A stretch of 64,000 nt of DNA from Hyphodiscus hymeniophilus (lineage: Eukaryota > Ascomycota > Leotiomycetes > Helotiales > Hyphodiscaceae), in assembly GCA_016508695.1 (NCBI GenBank), contig VNKQ01000002.1, positions 558,001 to 622,000 on the forward strand. The letters run 5' to 3'. The position numbers were made by a program, and so were the translations under genes. Below the pieces are notes generated by a model. It was not told the DNA's origin. It saw nothing but the letters and a program-made list of their open reading frames with translations, and searched no databases. Positions 46,952-58,466 of this stretch are shown here, in pieces (the first letter of the stretch is position 1; the number at the start of each line of letters is the position of its first letter).

Positions 46952-47467
46952 AACAGTCGTCGAACTGCCGGGTATCCAGTTATTTATCTTGCGTGTTTCT
47001 TGAGAGCGGATCCTTCTAGGACTGTGTATCTACATGTGGAGTTCCGAATCCAAGCTTCAATCTTTTCGCACCGAATGGTAACGGTCTTTGCTTTCGTCCC
47101 TCCACCCTTCGAAACTCCAGCTGAGAGTATCGTCAAAAATCTTGACCCTCCATACCAAACACCCAATTTAGCTTCCGGAGGTAGCTCAGTCCCCAAAAAT
47201 AAACGCCCCGCTCACGGCAGTTCCCACAGTGCTCTCTATGCAATCCCCAGTCCTTGCCATAATTACAGTCTCAATCATACCTCTAGTGAGAGCATCTGTT
47301 CCTACCATCTAAACACTTCAGCCATGAAAGCATGTTCATTTTCCATCAACCTTTCAATAGCTCACTCTAACCATGAGACGGGAGTTTAATGCTCTGAAAC
47401 GGGTGCATATGGCCTCGGGATCAGTTTCAGCGAGATGCCGAGTGGCGGGGTGGTGGGGCAAAGATCA

Positions 47468-47489
47468 ACCAGCTCACGACCAGCTCACG
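47468..47489 (+). repeat. Tandem 11-bp direct repeat
   Basis: Two exact copies of ACCAGCTCACG upstream of lraA. Confidence 0.8.
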
Positions 47490-47507
47490 GAGGACCGTGT
47501 TGACCAT

Positions 47508-47531
47508 GTGTTGATGTGTTGATGTGTTGAT
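47508..47531 (+). repeat. Three copies of GTGTTGAT
   Basis: Perfect tandem 8-bp repeats immediately downstream of the 11-bp repeats. Confidence 0.8.
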
Positions 47532-47701
47532 CTTCAATATTTTCAATCTCGATTGCTCATGTCAACACTGCTGTCTGCTACCGCACACAAAGCTTCACAC
47601 CTTCCTCCTCACTCTAACCCACCATCGAAACCTCAATTCTTACCACCCACTACCCACCACCCGACCACCCGACCACCCATAACATCCCTCCCTCTCCCTC
47701 A

Positions 47702-48705
47702 ATGCCTCACTACCTCCTCACCTCCAAAAGCGCCGCCATAACCGGCGGCACCACGGGAATCGGACGCGCCATCGCCCTCGAATACCTCCGCCACGGCTGC
47801 AACGTAGCCATCAACCACCTGAACCTCCCCTCGGACGCCCACCACAAAGCGTCCATCCTCGCAGAGGCGGCAGCCATCAAAGCCAAGGACCCCAGGGCCG
47901 GGAACCTCATCGAGGTCGAGGGCGACGTGAGCCGGCCCGAGACGGGGAAGCTGCTCGTCGAGGAGGCGGTCCGCGCGTTTGGGAGGCTGGATGTCTTCGT
48001 CAGTAACGCGGGCGTTTGTCAGTTTGCGGAGTTTTTGGAGTGAGTCGTTTCCTGCTTGGGAGACTTTCCTCGCGTGTGGTTCCTCTGAGGACGGTGTGGC
48101 TGTGAGGTCGAGGGATGGGTAGATGGGCAGTCGGCTGATGGGGTTTGTTCGTACCTAGGCTCGATCATGATCTCTTCGCGTCGACGGTCCGCATTAACCT
48201 CGATGGAGCATTCTACTCCTGCCAAGCTGCCGCGCGACAGATGGCCAAACAGGGTGACGGGGGCTGCATAATCGGCATCTCCTCAATATCTGCCCTTGTC
48301 GGCGGCGGGCTGCAAACACAGTAAGCTCTCCTCTCCCCCACGCGCTCGAGAGACATCGCAATCCAGAGAGGATCGAGAAAGCGATCGCTAATCTCGTCCC
48401 CCAGCTACACACCAACGAAAGCCGGCGTCCTCTCTCTGATGCAGAGCATGGCCGTCGCGCTGGGGAAGCACAAGATCAGATGCAACGCCTTGCTGCCCGG
48501 CACGATCAAGACGCAGCTGAACGAGGACGATCTCAACGATGATGCGAAGAGGGGGTATATGGAGAGTCGGATACCGCTGGGGAGGACGGGCGAGCCGAGG
48601 GATATGGCCGGGCCCGCGGTGTTCTTGGCTTGTGAGGAGTTGAGCGGGTATGTCAACGGGGCGCAGTTGCTGGTTGATGGGGGGTTGTTTGTTAATCTGC
48701 AGTGA
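47702..48705 (+). CDS. lraA: Short-chain dehydrogenase, likely L-rhamnose 1-dehydrogenase
   Basis: Exons 47702-48039, 48159-48320 and 48405-48705 give 266 residues, typical for a classical SDR. The cofactor motif is TGGTTGIG (14-21), then NAG in VFVSNAGVC. Catalytic Ser lies in GISSISAL (about 154-157), Tyr168 and Lys172 in YTPTK. The C-terminal part (PGTIKTQLNEDDL, GRTGEPRDMAGPAVFLA, GAQLLVDGGLFVNLQ) fits the fungal L-rhamnose 1-dehydrogenase (LRA1/LraA) group. That enzyme oxidises L-rhamnose to L-rhamnono-1,4-lactone. Specific assignment relies partly on the adjacent L-rhamnonate dehydratase. The lactonase and aldolase of the pathway are not in this window. Confidence 0.82.
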
Positions 48706-49133
48706 GGTGAAGTCGGATTCGAGATGGTATGTAACTGCTAAGTGACTTTGCTACAGTCACGGTCACAGGCTGATGGTGCAAGATGGATAGATGGTGCAGT
48801 ACAGTAAGTGAGGTGATACGATGACTTGCATTGACTCGTAGATATACGCCAAAAACAAAACATAATTACGCAAGCAGCAACAAAGCTGCCAAAACCGTCC
48901 AATGCAACCAGCCATGCAGCCAACCATGCTCCTTGAGTCATTAGGTATCGTTTATCGTCCGTCATTCCTTCGTATTAGTCGTCGTCCATATTAGATCATG
49001 CTCGAAAAAAAGAAGTACTTGCAGAGAAACTGCTCCCAAAGGCTCCGAACCCAAACCCAATCCCTGATACGCAATGCAACGCAATGCAAATCACGAAGAC
49101 GACCCTTTCCACCCTCCATTCACGCCTACGAGA
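48706..49133. other. Intergenic, convergent 3' ends
   Basis: No feature seen between lraA and the chitinase. Confidence 0.5.
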
Positions 49134-50941
49134 CTACGAGGTCAACCCCGCCTTCGCCCAGCCCAATATATCCTTCCCATTACACGTATTCAGCATCGCC
49201 TCAGGGCCGTCCCAAAACTGCGGACAAGTCAGTACGAATGCTATTACCACAGACCAGACCAACAGCCGCGCTCGGGCTCAGAGCTAGCTAGGAGAAAGGA
49301 GAGAAGACGAGATAGGAAGCCCATACCATGACACCCCCGAAATTACTCAAGCCCAACCCCACCACGCTCTCCACAACACCCTGCATACCCTCCGCGTTCC
49401 CAATCGCCTCGTACGCCACCGGGCCCGCGTCGCTGAACGCGGGGGCCCCGAAGTACAATTTTGGCTTTACGGGCAGCTCTGAAGCCAGGAGGGCGGTGGA
49501 CCACTGTTGCAGGGAGGCGACGAAGCCGGCGCTGCCGATCTGGCAGGAGGGGTTGTTGTAGAACTGCACCCAGACGAAGTCGGTGAGGAGGAGCAGGGCT
49601 TGGGGGTCTGAAGCGTCCGGGTAGGGGCATTGCGGGGCCGCGGAGAGGTAGTATGTTTTGGAGGGTGTGGAGGCGAAGAGGGTGCGCATCGTTGTGGCGA
49701 AGGCTTCCCAGTTCGCGGAGAGGGCGTCCTCGTTATCTGTTTGTGCTGTCAGTTTGAACCGCAAATCCAAATTAAGCCGTTCTTATTCCGCGGCTCCAGA
49801 TACCGAAGAGAGGGGGTCACGCACCGACATCGAATCCATCCAGCTGGACGTCTCCAAAAGGTCTCAATCCACTATCAATATTCCCAGGCGGTCCAAACAA
49901 GTTCCACAACATCGTAGCAAAGGAGCCCGCCGACGCAGCAGTTGTGAAAGAGATCTGACCAGTTGCTCCTCCTATGCTCAGGAAAACCTTCTTGCCATAC
50001 TTCGTCTGGCAGGTCGTGATATCGGCAGCGAGCTGCGGGCAGGACAGTAGCCCGGGAGCATCGGAGGCCATCTCAGCGGTCTGGCCTCCGCACGCGGGCC
50101 CGAAGTTGATCTGAGGATACTGCCCGCCGTCGGAACTGGCCGTGACGAAGGCTAGAATCACGATGTCGATGTCGGGGTCCGCACATTGGAGCGCCAAAGT
50201 CGTGTCGCTGGTCACGGGGCTCTGACCAAAGTAGACGGCTACGTTCTTGGACGATTGGGCGTTGAAAGTGTAATTCGTTTTTGAGATCTGTGGAGAACCT
50301 GGGTCGACCAGGGATGGTACTGCTGATGGTGCTGAGGTGGTTTGTGCAGAGACTACACTGTCAGTACTCGATACCGCGGAATCGGGAGAGGCTTTTGAGC
50401 TCGCAGCTGATACATCTGTTGCCGAGACCTGTGGAGACCCTGGGTCGTCGAGGGATAGTACTGCTGATGGCCCTGAAGAGTTTCGTGCGGAGACCGCAAC
50501 GTCAGTATTCGAATCTTTCGAATTGGTAGAGCCTGATGAGCTGGCAGCTGCCACAGAATCCGAAGCCGCGATCACCTCCACTCCATCTGCACCTACAAAA
50601 ACTCCACTTGGGCCTGTGGAGTTGAGTCGTCCTTCCGCGTTATACTTGCCAATCAGCGCGATAACATCCTGTTCCATCTGCAGCAGTCTTAGGAGAACGG
50701 TGCCTAGTTGGTCAATTGGAACAGAGACTGTGTCATTTCCTTTCACATTAGTGGCATTGGGACATGCGTACTGTGTGAGAAATTGTAATCCTGGGACTTC
50801 CACCTTGTTCTGACTGATAGCCCGCGCTGCTAGATTGAGATTCCATCGCGGGGGTAATCGTGCACCGGACACAAGGAGGTCGCTTCCGTGGAGACTTGGG
50901 AGTAGTAAGGAAAATAACAAGGGCTGGCAATACAAACGCAT
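49134..50941 (-). CDS. Secreted GH18 chitinase (class III type)
   Basis: Exons 50941-49825, 49736-49327 and 49217-49134 give 536 residues. A signal peptide is visible (MRLYCQPLLFSLLLPSLHGS). About 90 residues of unknown type and a Ser/Ala-rich linker follow, the linker holding two copies of a motif like SAVPSLVDPGSPQIS. The GH18 barrel starts NVAVYFGQSP, with KVFLSIGGATGQ and catalytic DGFDVDNE at 368-375 (acid Glu375), completed only after intron 1. The C-terminus has VWVQFYNNPSC and GGVM joined to FWDGPEAM after intron 2. Family members hydrolyse chitin in the wall or in prey and debris. Unusual is the linker before, not after, the catalytic domain. Confidence 0.88.
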
Positions 50942-52014
50942 GGCTGCTCAAACAGCTTGTAAAGGGGTGCTTTCGTTAGGGTTCGTTGTATCGTCAAGGG
51001 CTCAAGAGGTATGATGCTGGGATCCGTTTTACCCCTACCTGTGTTTACTTATATACTTCATTGTAGAAGTAAACAATATTGTCTCTGGCGACACATTCCA
51101 CGCTTGTCAACTTCTCGGCGTTTGATGCTGCCGACAAGAATGCTGTGCTGTAATGACGATGTGACGGCAGAAAACCGAGACACCTGCCCGAACTTGGGTT
51201 AATCTGAAGACTATCAACTCGTAATCGTCTGTGCATCACTATATTCGCGTGTCAAGTGAAGGTAGTTGATAGCCAGGATATCTTCTTTGGCCATCCCACT
51301 CGGGCACTTGAAACAATTTCGTACATCAAGGCTATGGGGCTTCAACCAGATCGTGAGGCATCATGAACGTAAAAATGAGACTGCCACCGGATAGAGAATA
51401 TGAGACGGTTTTCTGATGTTTGATAAGGCTTCTCCAGAGAGTTAATGACTTGTCTTGGACTTCCTTTTGACCATCAAAAGCTTTGCTTGGCATCTGAAAT
51501 CCAAGACTTCGGAATATCAAAAACGGAATGGAGCTGAGTATGATCGCCTGGCAACTCACCAGACCGTGATATCATTGCCCTGGACGGCGCTGCTGTAATC
51601 GAGGACGAGTCTGGAAGATTCATGAGATGAGGCCTAAAGCCTGAGCATTAAACATCTTAAATTATCTATTTACGTTGGCCCTTCGACTACGTCTCATCAA
51701 TACAACCCATCCTCCATGCGAAGCATCAACCCAGCACAGCCGAAAGAGGCAGCGCCAACTCCTGCTGTCAAATATAATTGTGCTTGAATGCAGTGCCGAG
51801 ATGCATTACCAGATCTCTTCCAACATGTTCCTCGACTCGAAGTATGTGCGTATGCGGTGATGGTGTTGTGAACAAAAGAAATAACATCATAGACACGATG
51901 AACGCCCCGTGGTATTGTGGTACGATATGACTACAGTGATCCCTACCGCTATGCAGTTCGTATATCTGACGGCTGCATAGCTGCCTTAACTTTTGAAATG
52001 TTGTGACGATCCGA
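50942..52014. other. Intergenic region
   Basis: 1.1 kb; nothing recognised. Likely holds the chitinase promoter. Confidence 0.45.
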
Positions 52015-53304
52015 TTAGAAGTTTTGCGAGATGCCAGCGCTTTGTTGGGGAAAGTGTGAGGGATTCTCTATTCGTGTGTTCCTCCGTGCTTGCACATCTC
52101 TGATGACGGGCTGGCCAGATACCTCAGATCGTCCAGGCGGGCTTCCAAATGCCGTCTCACCATATGGGTTACCAGTGTCGTATTGGTTGTTGTAGTATGG
52201 TCCACCGGGGCCGCCGACCTCTCCAGATCCATCAGATCTATTCGCAGCACTGTATGATGATGATGCGTTCGACGGGCCGCGGTTGATATCCCCACTTCGA
52301 TTAGCTGACGCAGCTGGACCCATAGCGCCTAGTGCTTCCTGCTCGCCAGAGGGATGTCCATCAACTAGTTGATTATCAGATCGAGTATCGGAAACTGGAC
52401 CATGAGTTGGTGATGTTCCTTCCGAGTACGCCATGCCAATCCCACCGCCTGATAGGGTAGTCGACGCTTTGCGTCCTGATGAAGGCACAGCTGTAGTGCC
52501 CCATCCACGATATCCTGACGAACCATCCTCTCTCATCTCAAATGGCCCGTCATGACCAGCAGCAGCAACTCCGGGCAGTGAAGGATCATTATTGGGATTA
52601 TATCCGTATTCCTCGACTTCTTTCCTCCGCAGCTCCTCGGCATCCTTCCTTGCTTTCCGTTTCCGCCACAAGAAAAGACCAGCCAGAACCAACAGGGCGA
52701 CCGCGACGATTGGTACAACGACAGCTACTGCAATTGTACCTCCTGTCCCTAGTCCATGGCTGGTTGTGGTCTTTCCTGATTGTACAAGACCAGCAGTCCC
52801 AGTTGATGATGACGAGGACGACGTGGATGATCGGGTATGTGAGGTGGATTGCGATTCAAATGAGGTGATGACCGTTGTTATGACTGATCCACCAGAAGAA
52901 GAAGGCGTCTTAGTTACTGTCGCGATAACGGGACTCTGTGTGCTTGATGTAGTGGGAGGCTGTGTAGTTGATGAAGGAGTGGATGTGCTCTCCGCCGACG
53001 ACGACGAAGTCGATGGAGGAGAGGACGACGAGAAAGTTGAAGAGGGAGGTGACGAGCTTGTCTGCTGTGAAATGCTCGAAGAAGTCAAATCTGAGGAAGT
53101 TGTAGGAGTGGGAGTAGGGGTGTCTGAGGAAGAAACTGGGGTGGAGCTGGGGCTTGGGGTGGTCTCCACGCTTGAGCTCGGTGTTGATGGTGATGGTGTT
53201 GGTGTCGGATCAGAAGAACTTGGAGTGGTTGCTGGATCTGATGTTGACGGTGTAGAGGACGCCGCTGCCGTCGCCGAAGGTACACTTGTCGTGTTAGTAG
53301 ACAT
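52015..53304 (-). CDS. Mucin-like single-pass membrane protein
   Basis: Single exon, 429 residues from the Met at 53304. About 190 residues are almost entirely Ser, Thr and Pro, fit for heavy O-glycosylation. One membrane segment follows (IAVAVVVPIVAVALLVLAGL, then FLWRKRKARKDAEELRRKE). The cytoplasmic tail is Gly/Ser/Asn-rich, with EMREDGSSGYRGWGT and GGPYYNNQYDTGNPYG. This is the layout of Mid2/Wsc-type wall-stress sensors, but there is no Cys-rich WSC head. No N-terminal signal peptide is visible; the ATG at 53427 adds 41 residues with no clear leader either. Function is unproven. Confidence 0.75.
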   Translation of the reverse strand: MSTNTTSVPSATAAASSTPSTSDPATTPSSSDPTPTPSPSTPSSSVETTPSPSSTPVSSSDTPTPTPTTSSDLTSSSISQQTSSSPPSSTFSSSSPPSTSSSSAESTSTPSSTTQPPTTSSTQSPVIATVTKTPSSSGGSVITTVITSFESQSTSHTRSSTSSSSSSTGTAGLVQSGKTTTSHGLGTGGTIAVAVVVPIVAVALLVLAGLFLWRKRKARKDAEELRRKEVEEYGYNPNNDPSLPGVAAAGHDGPFEMREDGSSGYRGWGTTAVPSSGRKASTTLSGGGIGMAYSEGTSPTHGPVSDTRSDNQLVDGHPSGEQEALGAMGPAASANRSGDINRGPSNASSSYSAANRSDGSGEVGGPGGPYYNNQYDTGNPYGETAFGSPPGRSEVSGQPVIRDVQARRNTRIENPSHFPQQSAGISQNF

Positions 53305-54043
53305 GGTGAATTGTCTGCCGAAAACCAGTTTTTCAGAATGTCTGTGGGAGCTGGCCATGTCAGCGAGAAAGAACCTCATAGTGTGCTTCCGAACAAGAAC
53401 ATTGCGGTAATGAGAAGATCGTGGCATACCTCAATCAGAGTTTTCCAGTGTAGTACGCGCAGTCTTGGGGGAGGAAGGAGGTAGTGTGCTAATGTTTCAA
53501 ATTATGGAAAGAGCGTCAGACGTGCTCGTCGAGGCTTGTATTGTATGGTATTGTCTGTCTGGCGACAAACAATTGCGGTCCAATGGCTGGCTGGCTGGTA
53601 GGCTGGAAGGATAATCAAGGGCCTTGGAGTGAATTGAACGAAAGGACGAGACTACAATCGAATGCGTCCGCCGGCCAAGAGACTCAAGTGAAGAAGTAGA
53701 AAATGACGAAAGAGGTGTTTTGAAGTGATGTTGGTGAAGGATGGTTGTAGGGGGAGATGGATGGACGGTGCGACGGGTTGAGCCCTTGAGCGGAGGGCGA
53801 ATCAAGGGTCTGAGGACTGGGGCTTGTTGGAAATGAGCAGCGAGAGACGAGACAGGAATCACTCCTCTTTTAGGCAACGGGGGATATTGAGCCGAACACG
53901 GGGTTTATGCTCGAGTAGGCGAGCACCAGAGATCTCAAACAACAATGGGGATGTAGAGTCGAGGCTGTCGATGATTAAGAAGGGATGGAGGGATGGAAAG
54001 CGATGGGGGTGGAAATGGTGATGGAATTGGAGATGGAGATGGC

Positions 54044-54074
<31 letters not shown>
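54044..54074. repeat. GAT microsatellite, 10 copies
   Basis: Ten perfect GAT units plus one base; flanked by imperfect GATG-rich sequence. Confidence 0.9.
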
Positions 54075-54461
54075 TCCTGAGGAAGAAAGTGAATTTTGTC
54101 GATGAGGCGATAATTGTTCTGACTGGATATTAATAAGTGGTTAGGTGGGTGAGGGGGTGCTTCACTGGTGCTCGGGTACTTGAGGTGGGTAAGAGTTAGG
54201 ATCCACAGTGGGAAATGGGAGGTGGGAATACTGTACAGTACGGACATGGACGGTACGCTAAAGGCACATTTGGACAATTCCAGAGGGGAGAGGGATTGGA
54301 AATAGCTACATGTACTCTACATCTCGATACAGATTAGTTCTGCTTGTCTTTGCCAGGACCATTCGAGTACGGAGTAACTTGGCGGAGACTACCAAGTTCG
54401 ACCAATGGCCCAGTAGATCTTCCTCGTAAAGCCATGGGACCGAATTGCCACTCCCGCTCTG

Positions 54462-54477
54462 GAGTACTCGAGTACTC
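54462..54477. repeat. Perfect 16-bp palindrome GAGTACTCGAGTACTC
   Basis: It equals its own reverse complement. A related TACTCGAGTA lies about 20 bp downstream. Confidence 0.75.
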
Positions 54478-56113
54478 GTACAAGGAGGGTTTACTCGAGT
54501 ACCTCCATCCCGAATACTCTACAGTATCAAACATTGACGTCTCACCTTCTCACCCAGGAGTCCAGGACTCTCGTGTTCACCACCACCACCATCTCACTCT
54601 CACGGCTCCCAAAATACGCAAGCCATCGATTCCTAATTATTCCATTGGATACAACCGCATCAGCGCACTCTTCGAGAACCATGAGGCATCGACTCCACCA
54701 GCATGCCTGGCCGCACCACGCTGATACTGTACGTGGTCGAGAGGATCCAAAATTAAAGAATTGAGGCTGTGCTGTGCTAACAACCCAACTCACACCAGAA
54801 CCACAACGTTACAACGACGCCCTGCTCAGTCACTCAGTGCTCAAGCCTCAAGGACTAGCCCACGGCCTACTCCGGGTGTTCAGAATCAACAGTGTCGGTA
54901 TTCCGAGCTGGTGGGCACTAACTTGTAGACTCCAGAGAAGGGAGACGAAAAGAAAAAGACGCCGCAATCTGCATCGCATGGAGTAATCGCATTACTGTAG
55001 CACGCAGAGAACCACCATCCGTTCGCGCTCTACTGTAACTTGTACCCAAGGTCCCAACAGTGTCTTGCCGCTGCACTTAGTAACCCCTCCCGCTCCTTCG
55101 GGAGTAATCACGACATGCATCTGTATCTCATGGTCAGCGTCCCAAGATTCTATCACCTCGTACTCACCAGCTAGGAACCATCAGGCGATTTCCGCGCGAC
55201 ACGAGGGACATCGTCTTCTATTGCTCGTGTCTTGGTGTTGCTCGTGCTACAATCCCAAATCTCGTACATTTCTAGAGTGACTGACGATTGACGATGACGA
55301 TGAGTCGATGACCGACTTTCGTCCGATTAACGCATGGCATGGGCTCTGCTCCTAATTCTCTGCGTTTCCAGGGCTTGCACCGCTCGGAAGGAGAAGGACT
55401 GAATTGAATGATTGAATGATTGTCAGGAGTGCAGGACGCCCGCCCGGACGGAGATGCTTGCTGAATGCTGATCAAAGCGGCCCGGAGATGAACTTGCTTT
55501 CCCTGCCATCGTCCTCACCAATTTTACCCTCCATCCTCGCTTCGCTAAACCTTCATGAGTTTCTTGCAGGTAGACTTGTTATGATCTGGATAGTTTGATA
55601 TCGATATCGTAGCTTCCATTCCATCTGACGTCGTTGCTCTTTGAAACCAAGAACCAGAACCCCACCCTCAATTCCCCTCAATTCCCCTCAATCCAAACTT
55701 CATGACTTGGGCCAGAGAAGGGGTCTAGTAAATCGTCCGAGAAAAGTGGGCCAGCTGGCTTAAAATATCTTGGTTATTTTCCTTACAGATGAATGTCAAT
55801 GCCTTCTTATTTCATTACTCATCAAGCGAAAGGAGCTTCAATGTACTCATTCAATTGCCGGTGTTTTATACAAGACACCGATTCAATATCCGGTTGGTTT
55901 GTTCTATATGCAGCCATCGCAATTCGTAGAGTTCGCCTGTCATCTATTACAAGAGAAAATCAACCCTCGCTCTGGTGACTATCACAGAGACCTCCTCGTC
56001 CGTTTCTGTATTCTTTGCTTTATCATCTGCGAGAGCTCATGGTGTCTTGTGTTGTTGCTAAAATCAAAATGCGCGCTCAAATGGCTCGACTAACACACAA
56101 AACTCATGCTTCA

Positions 56114-58466
56114 TCAGTTCCGCATTCCCCATGATGGCTTCAGCGAAGTCATCAAGTCGTCCTTGGTCGAGACAACATCCTTGGGAATTCGACTGACGCG
56201 GTATGCGCCGTTACGAATGGCTCCGAGTTGTCTTGATGAGATGCCGCTTTGATTGCTGCGGATACTGCCAGCGTCGCTCATGGAGTCGGGATCTCTGAAT
56301 TTTTTGGGTGGTGCGAAGTCAAGAGATGTGAAAGTTGCCGAATTTCGAAGCAGATGTCTACGACGTTTTAGTTCTTGGGTCAATCGTTAATCACAGAGAG
56401 AACTTACGGGCTAGGTATTGGTGCAAGTTCATCAAATGCACTGACAACGGGAGCAAATGCAGGAACGGAAGGCGAGTATGGTCGTCTTTCACCGAATGGG
56501 CTTTCTGATCGCCCAGCTTGTCTGTCACGATAGGTCTGAGGGGGTGCAAAATCGATGGCGTTCGTCAAGGCGAAAGAATCGTCTCTAAGCTTTGAGGGAG
56601 TAGGAAGACTGTTCAGGTCCATGGGAGGAGGAATTGGTCGTTTTGGACCTGAAGCTGCCGGTCTTCCTGATGCCGAGGAGAATGCTCTTGGTCCTGGTGG
56701 ACGCACGCCTCCGGCACTCATTGCTCCCATAGATCCATTTCTACCACGAGGAGGTCCCTGGAATCGTGGTCCACGTGGAGGCGGTGTCATTGCACGGCGA
56801 GTGACAGGTTGTGCGTAAGGCATAACAAAGCTGTTCTGCTGGGGGTCGTAATATGCAGCATCGCCAAGGTAATTCTCATCATAATCCTCGTAATACTGGC
56901 CTTCTGGTGCGGGCTTGGACTCATCAAAGTACTCCTTGTAAAATGATCTGATACGGTTGGCTCTGAGTTCCGGGTCGTCCGATTCAGTGACAGCGTCTGG
57001 AGGTAGAGGACGGAATCCCATGGACAGACGGCGGGGATCGAAACCAGGGGCCCCCAATCCGGCTTGTGCAAATTGCTCTGGTGGAACATCCATCGAGAAC
57101 CGCTGTCCTCGCATCATCTCTGCATTTCCTCGGCCAGGGGAGGGAGGTGTGACTTTGAACCCATTACCATATTCACTCTCATCATCCATAAATGTGTGAG
57201 GCTGTTGGACTGCCGGAATTGACTCTTTTCGGACAGGGCGAGGATTCGTTGGCAGAGACTTCGGAGCTGGTGGAGACATGCGGTTCTGGGATAGATCTGG
57301 CAATTCTCGCTCGGCGGGTTTGCTGGGAGGAGAAGGCGGCGTTGGCGTTGGTTCTCGTGAGTCGATGAAAGCGCCAAGGTAATTGTTGCTCGCCCTCAAA
57401 CCTGTACCATCATTACTGACGAATGAGTCGCGCGTATCAGGATAGGGAGCTGAGGCTGGAACAAGACTCTGTCCCGGGCGGGGATTTGTGGGAAGACCCT
57501 TTCGCTGGATTCCAGCTTGAACAGCTGGCTCCGGAAGGTGAACTTGAGCAGGCTCTACGGGGTAAGGAGGCGGAGGGAGAGCAGTGTCGGAAGCATGAGA
57601 CTCGACTGGGCTGGTATCCTTTTGGGGAAGAGAGTTTTGACGCGGTGGAGGAACAAAGCTGCCGCCCATTGGGGGATTGCTTCGTGACATTCTGCTTGCA
57701 TTTGGGAGAAGCTCCGATGTACTCATGTCGTGAAATCTTGATGGTGCCTTGCTCGAACCTGTGTAAATCGATGAGCCATCTCGAGTCTTTGATTGAGATC
57801 GTACAGAAGCTCCATCTCCAGGATAGTATTGGGAAACAGGTCGATATGGATCTTCGTTTTGATGAATTGTCCTGGACAGCGAATGAAGAGACTCTCGAGA
57901 GTTCTGTACCTCCGGTGGTAAGAGATAAGGACTGCTGACTCCCAATTCCATCGACAGCTGATGCACTCTGTGTCCGCTTCCTTTCTCTCCAATTTCCATT
58001 TCAGAAGAACTTGCAGGCCCCTTCCTTGGTCGTCCAGGTTGAGGAACATTTCCCAATCCAAAGTCCAGTGATGCGTGTCGATCATTACGATCCTCCTCTC
58101 TTCTCTTTCTTACAAGTCGGCGCTGAAGAATGAGGAACAGGATAACGGCTCCAACCACAGGGATTCTAGAGCAACAGGTCAGTATTTAAATGCTGAGCAA
58201 ACCTCCAATGGCACTTACACGACACCAAGAATGATAGGCAAGGTAAACGTCGACGAGTTGGTAGGCTTCTCACATCTTGCTGAGTTGTCGCCGGACGAAC
58301 AGGTGCTTTGTGAAGATGAACTCGTTGTCGTAGCAGCACTTCGAGGCTCCACTACTCTGTCCGGTACGGCGATATTAATTATTGATTCCATTGTTCCAAT
58401 TATATTTCGTTCGGCGGCAGCGATTCGAGGCCCCAGCCTAATTATATCTGCAGCTTGTCTGTCCAT
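56114..58466 (-). CDS. Proline-rich single-pass membrane protein, conserved in fungi
   Basis: Exons 58466-58219, 58165-56408 and 56357-56114 give 749 residues. The short N-terminal part (MDRQAADIIRLGPRIAAAER, then IINIAVPDRV and a Ser-rich stretch with two Cys) precedes one membrane helix (TLPIILGVVIPVVGAVILFL) split by intron 1. A basic stop-transfer follows (RRLVRKRREEDRND, then HASLDFGLG). The long cytoplasmic part is Pro/Ser/Arg-rich with repeated PTNPRP, PPP and RPPGPR motifs and ends after intron 2. I recognise it as a widespread but uncharacterised ascomycete family. The VRKxRREDxNDxHxSLDFG motif is its hallmark. It may tether proteins with SH3 domains at the membrane; that is inference. 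Confidence 0.8.

Larger units (their letters stand above)
47461..47534. repeat. 9-bp inverted repeat, ends of the lraA block
   Basis: AAGATCAAC at 47461-47469 pairs with GTTGATCTT at 47526-47534. Confidence 0.6.
46952..47701. promoter_or_regulatory. lraA promoter region with repeat block
   Basis: 0.75 kb. The part from 47445 to 47534 packs two CreA-type hexamers (47445-47450 and 47453-47458), a tandem 11-bp repeat, a three-copy 8-bp repeat and a 9-bp inverted repeat. It lies about 170-260 bp before the start codon. Confidence 0.5.
53305..56113. other. Gene-poor stretch
   Basis: 2.8 kb with a GAT microsatellite (54044-54074) and a cluster of GAGTACTC palindromes near 54462-54510. Small open frames look like chance. 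Confidence 0.45.

Noticed and set aside
52592..53410. 272-codon Asp/Val/Glu-rich frame antisense to the mucin-like gene
   Set aside because: It is the mirror of the Ser/Thr-rich repeats; low-complexity shadow without a family.
57423..57938. 171-codon frame antisense to the proline-rich membrane protein
   Set aside because: Shadow of a long conserved exon with membrane and tail motifs on the other strand.
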